Part shown: positions 1 to 5,068 of the stretch, piece after piece
How positions within the stretch are numbered: position 1 is the stretch's first letter
How the letters are laid out: the number at the start of each line of letters is the position of its first letter
Assembly: GCA_900549885.1 (NCBI GenBank)
Contig: URQA01000091.1
Span: 1 to 10,162, forward strand
Direction of reading: 5' to 3'
DNA: 10,162 bases
Source of the DNA: an uncultured Eubacteriales bacterium
GTDB lineage: Bacteria > Bacillota > Clostridia > Oscillospirales > Oscillospiraceae
The notes under the pieces: generated by a model
What the model was told of the DNA's origin: nothing
Database searches by the model: none
Seen by the model: only the letters and a program-made list of their open reading frames with translations
Program-made: the position numbers and the translations under genes

Positions 1-203
1 GTCTGGACAAGACCAACATCATCCACTGCCCCATCGGCAAGGTGTCCTTCGGCGCGGAGAAGCTGACCGACAACCTCAACGCCCTCATGGGCGCCATCGT
101 CCGGGCCAAGCCCGCCGCCGCCAAGGGCCAGTATATCAAGAGCTGCGTCGCCGCCTCCACCATGGGCCCCGGCGTGAAGGTCAACGCCGCCAAGTTTGTG
201 TAA
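1..203 (+). CDS. rplA: 50S ribosomal protein L1, C-terminal fragment (5' end outside window)
   Basis: Reading from base 3, the open frame encodes the last 66 residues of L1 and stops at TAA 201-203. The family's C-terminal signature is clear: an IGKVSFGAEKL stretch, NLNALMGAIVRAKP, a KGQYIKS segment and the near-invariant STMGPGVKV close to the end. L1 binds 23S rRNA at the L1 stalk, helps release deacylated tRNA, and in many bacteria represses its own L11-L1 operon. The upstream part, including the start and presumably rplK, lies outside the window. No convincing terminator follows the stop, so some read-through into the rplJ region is possible, but rplJ has its own promoter downstream. Confidence 0.95.
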   Translation, partial: LDKTNIIHCPIGKVSFGAEKLTDNLNALMGAIVRAKPAAAKGQYIKSCVAASTMGPGVKVNAAKFV

Positions 204-387
204 GAAGCGCGGGGCAGACACACAGGGGAGATAAAATGGAAGCGAATGGGCAAGTCTCTGCCCGAAGCTGGACGGCTTATCGCCCCGGCTGTGCACCCAA
301 CCCCAGCGTAACAACGTCGGCGCAAAGCCGCTTCAGGCGGCAAGGTCTGATCTTCTAAAAATTATATCCGATCCGGGCGGGTTTTGC
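204..387 (+). other. rplA-rplJ intergenic spacer with small hairpins and a possible 40-codon ORF
   Basis: Between the rplA stop and the rplJ promoter no established gene is recognisable. Two compact hairpins are visible: GGGCA/TGCCC (248-252 with 259-263) and GCCGC/GCGGC (327-331 with 337-341). Neither is followed by a T-run, so they do not look like intrinsic terminators. An ATG at 236, five bases after GGGGAG (225-230), opens a 40-codon frame ending at TAA 356-358. It has no recognisable homology and a composition rich in Ala, Arg and Ser, so coding is doubtful. The stretch could be a structured 3' UTR of the rplKA transcript. Confidence 0.4.
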
Positions 388-413
388 TTGACAAATCCCG
401 TCCGGGCCGATAT
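364..413. repeat. Imperfect inverted repeat overlapping the rplJ promoter
   Basis: Left arm 364-386 and right arm 392-413 are near reverse complements, with four mismatches and one single-base gap, around a five-base centre (387-391). The right arm covers the end of the -35 box, the whole spacer and the first part of the -10 box; the left arm lies just upstream. The dyad also creates a TATAAT on the minus strand (366 down to 361). It could be an operator, or an RNA hairpin in transcripts reading through from rplA. It has no T-run and so is a poor terminator. Confidence 0.6.
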
Positions 414-416
414 AAT
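388..416 (+). promoter_or_regulatory. Sigma-A promoter of the rplJ-rplL operon, perfect consensus
   Basis: A consensus -35 box TTGACA (388-393) and a consensus -10 box TATAAT (411-416) are separated by exactly 17 bases. Both hexamers match 6/6, as expected for a very strong promoter driving ribosomal protein genes. Transcription would start near 422-424, just before the L10 leader. The promoter lies in an imperfect inverted repeat (arms 364-386 and 392-413). Confidence 0.9.
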
Positions 417-423
417 ATTTGTC

Positions 424-490
424 GTGTTCAAAGACAGCAGGGGGCTAAGAGCCATAAATATCCTGCCGAGAATGCAGCCAATACCGTTGT
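424..490 (+). promoter_or_regulatory. L10 leader: L10(L12)4-binding RNA element upstream of rplJ
   Basis: The segment carries the hallmark of the Firmicutes L10 leader: GACAGCAGG (433-441), a small internal hairpin GGCT-aag-AGCC (443-453), then AAATATCCTGCCGAG (456-470). The outer stem pairs GCAGG (437-441) with CCTGC (462-466), and the asymmetric A-rich side is consistent with the kink-turn bound by L10(L12)4. In Bacillus subtilis this leader mediates autogenous transcription attenuation of rplJL. A terminator lies immediately downstream (494-533), and an alternative pairing that would disrupt both structures is visible: 431-438 with 496-503. Identification rests on motif recall, not on a covariance search. 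Confidence 0.8.
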
Positions 491-493
491 TTT

Positions 494-533
494 GCGCTGT
501 TTTCGTCTTGGCACGAAAGCAGTGTTCTTTTTT
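494..533 (+). terminator. Intrinsic terminator (attenuator) in the rplJ leader
   Basis: A 13-pair stem, 494-506 with 513-525, includes three or so G-U pairs and closes a six-base loop (507-512). It is followed directly by TTCTTTTTT (525-533). This is a classical intrinsic terminator placed about 56 bases before the rplJ start, so it should act as a conditional attenuator rather than an operon end. The 5' arm of the stem (496-503) can pair instead with 431-438, which is part of the L10-binding element. L10 binding should therefore favour termination. Confidence 0.8.
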
Positions 534-548
534 GCGGAAGCGTCCGCA

Positions 549-568
549 GGATGGGGCACTGCCCATCC
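549..568 (+). promoter_or_regulatory. Hairpin just upstream of the rplJ ribosome binding site
   Basis: GGATGGG (549-555) pairs perfectly with CCCATCC (562-568) around a six-base loop. A second small stem, GCGGA/TCCGC (534-538 with 543-547), lies just before it. The Shine-Dalgarno GGAGGTG (576-582) follows and stays unpaired in this fold. No T-run follows, so it is not a terminator. It may shape the translation initiation region or stabilise the mRNA. Confidence 0.45.
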
Positions 569-589
569 ATAACCCGGAGGTGAAAACAA

Positions 590-1126
590 ATGCCTAACGC
601 AAAGGTTCTCAGTGAAAAGCAAGCCATTGTCGCGTCTCTGGTGGACACCCTGCAGAGCGCCAGCGCCGGTGTGTTCGTGGACTATAAGGGCATCACCGTG
701 GCTGAGGATACCGCCCTGCGGCATGAGCTGCGCGAAAATGGGGTGGAGTATTCTGTCGTGAAGAATACCTTGGTCCGCCGCGCCATCGACCAGGTTGGTA
801 TGAGTGAGCTGGACAGTATCCTCAATGGCACCACGTCCCTGGCGATTTCCAAGGAAGACCCCATCGCCCCTATGCGTATCATTAACAAGTACGCCAAGCA
901 GATGGGCGACCGGTTTAATATTAAGGCCGGCTTCATGGAGGGTCAAGTCCTGCCCCTGGAGGATATCGCCGCCCTGGCCGAGCTGCCTTCCAAGGACGGC
1001 CTGGTGGCTCAGCTGCTCGGCATGATGCTGGCCCCCATCACCAGCCTGGCCATCGTTATCAAGGCCATCGCCGAGCAGGGCGGGCAGAGCGCTCCTGCCG
1101 CCGAGGAGGCCCCCGCTGCCGAGTAA
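590..1126 (+). CDS. rplJ: 50S ribosomal protein L10
   Basis: The 178-residue product matches L10 along its length: an N-terminal KVLSEKQAIV segment, FVDYKGITVAED near residues 29-40, the conserved VKNTLVRRAID (about 57-67), a central alpha/beta RNA-binding domain, and an Ala/Glu-rich tail after the C-terminal helix (roughly 141-165) that carries L7/L12 dimers. L10 anchors the L7/L12 stalk to 23S rRNA helices 42-44 with L11, and the L10(L12)4 complex represses its own mRNA leader. The start ATG 590 is set by GGAGGTG at 576-582, seven bases upstream. The length is slightly above the usual 165-175 residues because of the acidic Ala-rich tail. It is the first gene of the rplJ-rplL operon, and nothing appears abnormal in the frame. 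Confidence 0.97.
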   Translation: MPNAKVLSEKQAIVASLVDTLQSASAGVFVDYKGITVAEDTALRHELRENGVEYSVVKNTLVRRAIDQVGMSELDSILNGTTSLAISKEDPIAPMRIINKYAKQMGDRFNIKAGFMEGQVLPLEDIAALAELPSKDGLVAQLLGMMLAPITSLAIVIKAIAEQGGQSAPAAEEAPAAE

Positions 1127-1141
1127 GGCAGCCTTTTCCCT

Positions 1142-1168
1142 TGCCCCGCTGCGGGCACACTATTTTTT
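1142..1168 (+). promoter_or_regulatory. Weak hairpin plus T-run in the rplJ-rplL gap
   Basis: GCCC (1143-1146) pairs with GGGC (1153-1156), extended by one T-A pair. Six bases later comes a run of six T (1163-1168). The stem is too short and the T-run too far away for an efficient terminator. It could be a pause or RNA-processing site that adjusts L12 relative to L10. A TATAAC (1168-1173) resembles a -10 box but has no partner -35 at normal spacing. Confidence 0.3.
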
Positions 1169-1195
1169 ATAACATAAATAAGGAGGTATTTCATC

Positions 1196-1570
1196 ATGGC
1201 TAGCGAGAAGATCACCGCTATGATCGAAGAAGTGAAGTCCCTGACTGTTCTGGAGCTCAATGAGCTCGTCAAGGCTCTGGAGGAGGAGTTCGGCGTTTCC
1301 GCCGCCGCCATGGCCGCCCCCGCTGCTGGTGCCGCCGCTGCTGCTCCCGCAGAAGAGAAGACTGAGTTTGACGTGGTTCTGGCCGAAATCGGCTCCGAGA
1401 AGATCAAGGTCATCAAGGTTGTCCGCGAGGTCACCGGTCTGGGTCTGGCCGAGGCTAAGGCTATGGTCGAGGCTGCCCCCAAGGCTATCAAGGAGGGTAT
1501 CTCCAAGGAGGATGCCGAGGCTCTGAAGGCCAAGCTGGAAGAGGTCGGCGCCAAGGTCGAACTGAAGTAA
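1196..1570 (+). CDS. rplL: 50S ribosomal protein L7/L12
   Basis: The 124-residue acidic protein has the classic L7/L12 layout. Residues 1-35 form the dimerisation domain, with a LTVLELNELVKALEEEFGV stretch. Residues 36-54 are a flexible Ala/Pro-rich hinge. Residues 55-124 form the globular factor-binding domain, with EKTEFDVVL, KIKVIKVVRE and GLGLAEAKAMVE. It forms the mobile stalk that recruits and activates the translational GTPases EF-Tu, EF-G and IF2. A full AAGGAGGT Shine-Dalgarno (1180-1187) lies eight bases before the ATG. It is cotranscribed with rplJ from the promoter at 388-416, and the operon ends at the terminator 1591-1625. The bacterial stalk needs four or more copies per ribosome, which fits the near-ideal ribosome binding site. 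Confidence 0.98.
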   Translation: MASEKITAMIEEVKSLTVLELNELVKALEEEFGVSAAAMAAPAAGAAAAAPAEEKTEFDVVLAEIGSEKIKVIKVVREVTGLGLAEAKAMVEAAPKAIKEGISKEDAEALKAKLEEVGAKVELK

Positions 1571-1590
1571 GCGTTTTTTCCAAAACTGAG

Positions 1591-1625
1591 AAACAGCGTT
1601 CCGCTTTTAGCGGAACGCTGTTTTC
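1591..1625 (+). terminator. Strong intrinsic terminator of the rplJ-rplL operon
   Basis: A perfect 14-pair stem (1591-1604 with 1610-1623) closes a five-base loop (1605-1609). The T-rich tail runs through the end of the 3' arm (1621-1625, TTTTC). It lies 20 bases after the rplL stop. Because its 5' side begins with AAA, it could also work for transcripts arriving from the other strand. Confidence 0.92.
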
Positions 1626-1684
1626 TTAATATACCTATGCAGCACGGTCAGCAGGCCCTTAACTGGGGCCGCCGCAACTCCCCC

Positions 1685-1713
1685 TTGCGCTTTTGCCCGT
1701 CTCCCGCTATAAT
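1685..1713 (+). promoter_or_regulatory. Probable promoter of the helicase gene
   Basis: A perfect -10 box TATAAT (1708-1713) lies 17 bases after a weak -35 box TTGCGC (1685-1690, 3/6). It sits downstream of the rplL terminator and 39 bases before the preferred ATG at 1753, so it is the natural promoter for the helicase. The poor -35 suggests modest expression. Confidence 0.6.
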
Positions 1714-1752
1714 ACAGGAAACAAACGTTCTATTTGGGAGGAAAAAGGCTCT

Positions 1753-3906
1753 ATGCTGGAGTTGCTGCAACATCTGAACCCAGCCCAGCGGGAGGCGGTC
1801 ACCGCCACCGAGGGCTATATCCGGGTTATTGCCGGGGCTGGCTCCGGTAAGACCCGGGCCCTGTCCCACCGCTTCGCCTACTTAGTCAACGAGCTGGGCA
1901 TTCTGCCGGGGAACATTCTGTGCGTCACCTTTACCAATAAGTCGGCAGGAGAGATGCGTCAGCGCATCCACCAGCTCACTGGTGATAACGACACTGGCTA
2001 CATCAATACCTTTCACGGCTTTTGTGTCTCCATCCTCCAGGAGGACAGTCATGCGGTCCAATATCCCAAGAGTTTTCTGGTGCTGGACAACTCTGATATC
2101 GACGCTATGCTCCAAATTATCTACGAGGAACGGGGCTTGACCCTCCGGGACATGACATACTCCGCCGCGCGGGATATGATCGAGATGGAGAAGCTGTTTC
2201 GCCAGCCGGACTATTACCACAGCCTGATCGACCTGTCCTTGGACACACTGAAGGAAAAGTATGACCACGCCGCAAGCGCCCGGGACATCATTTTCTACGG
2301 TTACCTTTACCAGCAAAAAAAGTGCTTTGGCCTGGACTACAATGACCTCATCAAGTTCTCCTTATATATCTTTCATTGCCACAAGGACATCAAGCTCAAG
2401 TGGCAGCAGCGGCTGGAATATATCATGATCGACGAGTTTCAGGACATCGACCAGATCCAATACCAGCTCATGGAGGTGCTGTGCGGCTACCACAAGAACC
2501 TGTTTGTGGTGGGCGACCCGGACCAGACCATCTATACCTGGCGGGGAGCTAATGTGAAATACCTGCTGGAATTTGACCAACATTTCCCCGGCACCCAGAC
2601 CATCCTGATGATGGACAACTACCGTTCTACTCCGGAAATCCTGGCGGCGGCCAACTCTCTCATTGGGAAAAACCGGCTTCGGATGGAAAAGGAACTGGTT
2701 CCCACCCGATCCTCTGGGGATCCGGTGTTGTGTTGCCTGGCCGACAGCCAGGCAGGCGAAGCGAACTGGATCGCCGGGCAAATCAAAGCGCTCCATGAAA
2801 CTGGCATTCCCTATCGGGATATGGCGGTGCTCTACCGGGCCCACTATGTGACCCGGGCCGTGGAGGAGGCTCTGCTCCGGGAAAATCTTCCTTATACTAT
2901 CTACAGCGGAACACGGTTCTTCGACCGTATGGAGATCAAGGATGCCTTGAGCTATCTGCGGATGTCCGCTTATCAGGACGACCTTTCCTTCCTGCGGGTG
3001 GCCAACATCCCCAAGCGGAACTTGGGCAAACGGCGGATTGCCTTTTTGCGGGAATACGCCCAGCGGGAGGGATGCTCCCTGTACCAAGCCCTCCGGGATA
3101 ACGAGACCGAGCCCCTGTTCAAGAGCACCAAAGCCTCCTCCTTTCTCTCCCTCATTGACGCCTTTTCCTCCGGATATGAGGGCCGGCCCGTCTCCGAGGT
3201 GCTCTCCGCCATTCTGGATGAAAGCGGCTATGAAAAAATGCTCCGTACCGAAGGCAGCCAAGAGCGGCTGGACAATTTAGCGGAGCTGAAGCAATCTGTC
3301 TACGAATATGAGACCACCTGTGGTGAGGAGGTCACCCTTGAGCACTACCTGGCCCATATAGCCCTGTTTACCAACACGGACGGGGCCGGACAGGGGGACA
3401 AGGTCAAGCTGATGACTGTCCATGCCGCCAAGGGCTTGGAATTCCCCTATGTGTTCCTTTGCGGCATGAACGAGGGGATCTTCCCCTCCCGAAAGGTGCG
3501 GACCCTGCCTGGAATGGAGGAAGAACGGCGGCTGGCTTTCGTGGCCCTGACCCGGGCGGAACAGGGACTTTACCTGTCCGCTTCCAACGGGCGGAACTTC
3601 GACGGCTCTCCCTGCTATCCCTCCCGGTTCCTGCTGGACATCAACCAAACACTGCTCACCTTCCCCTTTCCGCCACAAGAGGGGCTTATCCGTGCGGCAA
3701 GGGACTACATTGACCACAGTCAGCAGTTTCTCTCAAAGGAGGAGAGCGCAGCCGTATTCCCCGCAGGCCAGCGGGTGCGTCATCCCCTGTTTGGCGAAGG
3801 CACAGTGCTGGATTCAGACCGGGACAAGGGCGCGCATCTGGTACAGTTCGACACCATGGACACGCCCCGGCAGATTTCTTTCCGGGCCAAGCTGGAGCGG
3901 TGTTGA
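1753..3906 (+). CDS. UvrD/PcrA-type superfamily 1A ATP-dependent DNA helicase
   Basis: The 717-residue product carries all SF1A helicase motifs in order: Walker A AGAGSGKT (27-34), motif Ia TFTNKSAGEM (59-68), a TFHGF segment (86-90), Walker B DEFQD (227-231), motif III GDPDQTIYTWRGA (254-266), motif IV NYRST (289-293), motif V TVHAAKGLEF (555-564) and motif VI EEERRLAFVALTRA (589-602). The C-terminus (670-715), with VRHPLFGEGTV, resembles the Tudor-like RNA-polymerase-binding domain of PcrA/UvrD. Such enzymes translocate 3'-5' on single-stranded DNA in repair, replication-restart and conflict resolution. ATG 1753 is preferred because GGGAGG (1736-1741) precedes it by 11 bases and LNPAQREAV then falls at the family's usual N-terminal position. 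The in-frame ATG at 1693 lies upstream of the -10 box. Whether this is the genome's main PcrA or a paralogue cannot be told: DEFQDID and YTWRGA differ slightly from the usual DEYQDTN and YGWRGA. Confidence 0.93.
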   Translation: MLELLQHLNPAQREAVTATEGYIRVIAGAGSGKTRALSHRFAYLVNELGILPGNILCVTFTNKSAGEMRQRIHQLTGDNDTGYINTFHGFCVSILQEDSHAVQYPKSFLVLDNSDIDAMLQIIYEERGLTLRDMTYSAARDMIEMEKLFRQPDYYHSLIDLSLDTLKEKYDHAASARDIIFYGYLYQQKKCFGLDYNDLIKFSLYIFHCHKDIKLKWQQRLEYIMIDEFQDIDQIQYQLMEVLCGYHKNLFVVGDPDQTIYTWRGANVKYLLEFDQHFPGTQTILMMDNYRSTPEILAAANSLIGKNRLRMEKELVPTRSSGDPVLCCLADSQAGEANWIAGQIKALHETGIPYRDMAVLYRAHYVTRAVEEALLRENLPYTIYSGTRFFDRMEIKDALSYLRMSAYQDDLSFLRVANIPKRNLGKRRIAFLREYAQREGCSLYQALRDNETEPLFKSTKASSFLSLIDAFSSGYEGRPVSEVLSAILDESGYEKMLRTEGSQERLDNLAELKQSVYEYETTCGEEVTLEHYLAHIALFTNTDGAGQGDKVKLMTVHAAKGLEFPYVFLCGMNEGIFPSRKVRTLPGMEEERRLAFVALTRAEQGLYLSASNGRNFDGSPCYPSRFLLDINQTLLTFPFPPQEGLIRAARDYIDHSQQFLSKEESAAVFPAGQRVRHPLFGEGTVLDSDRDKGAHLVQFDTMDTPRQISFRAKLERC

Positions 3907-3940
3907 AGGGCGCGCCCCCAATAGGGGGGCGCGCCCTTCA
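3904..3940. terminator. Long GC-rich hairpin between the convergent helicase and LysR genes
   Basis: A perfect 16-pair stem (3904-3919 with 3925-3940) has a five-base loop (3920-3924). It starts in the helicase stop codon TGA, and each arm contains the palindrome GGCGCGCC. It separates convergent genes, so it plausibly ends both transcripts. Its T tails are poor (GATGGTTTTC on the plus strand, none on the minus), so termination may depend on stem strength or the hairpin may protect 3' ends. Confidence 0.7.
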
Positions 3941-3958
3941 GATGGTTTTCGTCCATTT

Positions 3959-4852
3959 TCAGCCATCTTCCCCTGCAGCCAGCAGCTCGTTGATCAAATG
4001 ACGGATCATTGGGTTAAAGTTGTCTGCCTGCCACACTGCCACTACGTCGCTGCGCAAGCTGTTGGGTATTGTAATGATACGCACCGCGTCATTGCGCTCC
4101 AGGCGAGTATTCCGGTCGATCAAAGCCACTCCCAGCCCCATCTCCACACACAACAGCAGGCTTTCCAGAGTTCCTGCTTCCCGCACGATATTGGGGTAAA
4201 ACCCGGCGCTGGCACACTGGATCAGCAGCTGCTCGTATCCGCCGGGAGACTCATCCTTGGAGATGGCTACAAAAGACTCGTCCCGCAGGTCGGACAGCCC
4301 CAAATCCGGCTTGTCCGCCAAGGGATTGGCCCGATTAATGGCCATGGCTCCCCGCTGACTGCGCAAACTCTCCCACGCCCAATCCCGCCGGCCCTCGATC
4401 TCAAAGCTCAAGGTGATGATCAGGTCAAACCGGCAGTTATCCAAGCCGCTGCGGAGATTTCGGAAACTGTTGCGCTCCAGTTCTACTGTCACCTCGGGGA
4501 ACTTTTTACGCAAGCGGGCCAGTGCCCGGGACATGGACAGGTTCACATCCTGCCCCTCCAGCACCCCCACCGACAGATTGCCCATGTCTCCCCGGCTCAG
4601 GGCGTGGGCGTGGGCAATAGCTTGGGCGGTTCGCTCTGGCAGGTCCTTGAACTGCTCATAGAGATATTGGCCCGCCTGGGTTAGATGGACAGACTTCCCC
4701 ACCCGGCGGAACAGATCGAATCCCAGTTCCTGCTCCATCAGGGCAATCTGCTTGGACAGGTTGGGCTGAGATACATACAAAGCCTTAGCAGCCTGGGAAA
4801 AGTTCTCCCGCCGGGCCACCTCCACAAAATATTGGATACGGGTCAGATTCAT
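3959..4852 (-). CDS. LysR-type transcriptional regulator
   Basis: The 297-residue product has the LysR family's N-terminal winged helix-turn-helix: MNLTRIQYFVEVARRENFSQAAKALYVSQPNLSKQI in outline, with the recognition helix near 28-38 and the LFRR-GKSVHLTQAG wing at 48-61. A linker helix follows, then a periplasmic-binding-protein-like effector domain from about residue 90. The start at 4852 is chosen over an in-frame ATG at 4912 because GGGAGGGG (4859-4866) lies six bases upstream, the length then matches the family, and the extra 20 codons would overlap the promoter. The gene diverges from the MFS transporter, the usual layout for a LysR activator controlling its neighbour and often itself. 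The ligand is unknown but is likely the substrate, or a metabolite, of the downstream oxidoreductase set. Confidence 0.95.
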   Translation of the reverse strand: MNLTRIQYFVEVARRENFSQAAKALYVSQPNLSKQIALMEQELGFDLFRRVGKSVHLTQAGQYLYEQFKDLPERTAQAIAHAHALSRGDMGNLSVGVLEGQDVNLSMSRALARLRKKFPEVTVELERNSFRNLRSGLDNCRFDLIITLSFEIEGRRDWAWESLRSQRGAMAINRANPLADKPDLGLSDLRDESFVAISKDESPGGYEQLLIQCASAGFYPNIVREAGTLESLLLCVEMGLGVALIDRNTRLERNDAVRIITIPNSLRSDVVAVWQADNFNPMIRHLINELLAAGEDG

Positions 4853-4883
4853 GCCGGTCCCCTCCCTGTTGATTACCACCCTC

Positions 4884-4912
4884 AGTATACCATCCTTCCA
4901 AAAGAAGGGCAA
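4884..4912 (-). promoter_or_regulatory. Promoter of the LysR-type regulator gene
   Basis: On the minus strand, -35 TTGCCC (4912-4907, 4/6) and -10 TATACT (4889-4884, 5/6) are 17 bases apart. A TGG immediately before the -10 gives an extended -10 element. The start would fall near 4877, about 25 bases before the ATG. Confidence 0.65.
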
Positions 4913-4949
4913 GCTTTTTGTCGTATCTCACCAAAGAAAACCGCTCTCA

Positions 4950-4968
4950 TAACCAAACGTATTAGTTA
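4950..4968. promoter_or_regulatory. Candidate LysR-regulator binding dyad TAAC-N11-GTTA
   Basis: TAAC (4950-4953) and GTTA (4965-4968) form an inverted repeat with an 11-base centre, containing the general T-N11-A LysR motif. Its centre (4959) is about 62 bases upstream of the inferred transporter transcription start near 5021, matching the usual recognition-site position near -65 for LysR regulators. A partial direct repeat, TCTCA followed by CCAAA, also occurs at 4926-4935 and 4945-4957. Regulation by the adjacent gene is inferred. Confidence 0.5.
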
Positions 4969-4985
4969 AAAAGAAAAATAGATAT

Positions 4986-5014
4986 TTTACAAACCTCTAC
5001 CTATCCGGTATGAT
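4986..5014 (+). promoter_or_regulatory. Promoter of the transporter/oxidoreductase gene set
   Basis: -35 TTTACA (4986-4991, 5/6) and -10 TATGAT (5009-5014, 5/6) are 17 bases apart. The predicted start near 5021 leaves a roughly 48-base leader with a five-pair stem GCCCG/CGGGC (5028-5032 with 5044-5048) before AAGGAGG (5054-5060). It is the only convincing promoter seen upstream of the four plus-strand genes. Confidence 0.7.
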
Positions 5015-5068
5015 GTTACCCGGAAAAGCCCGTCACGGTTCAGCGGGCAAAATAAGGAGGAATTTGGT

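Noticed and set aside
361..390. Minus-strand promoter created by the inverted repeat upstream of rplJ
   Set aside because: The -10 is perfect (366-361), but the hexamer 17 bases upstream reads AAGCAA and no gene follows on the minus strand.
3692..4684. 330-codon plus-strand frame overlapping the helicase end and the LysR gene
   Set aside because: It runs antisense to a convincing LysR protein and out of frame with the helicase C-terminus, with Gln/His/Pro-rich composition and no domain.
4853..4912. 20-residue N-terminal extension of the LysR regulator
   Set aside because: It overlaps the -35 and -10 boxes and the Shine-Dalgarno. The family's N-terminus begins at the internal ATG.
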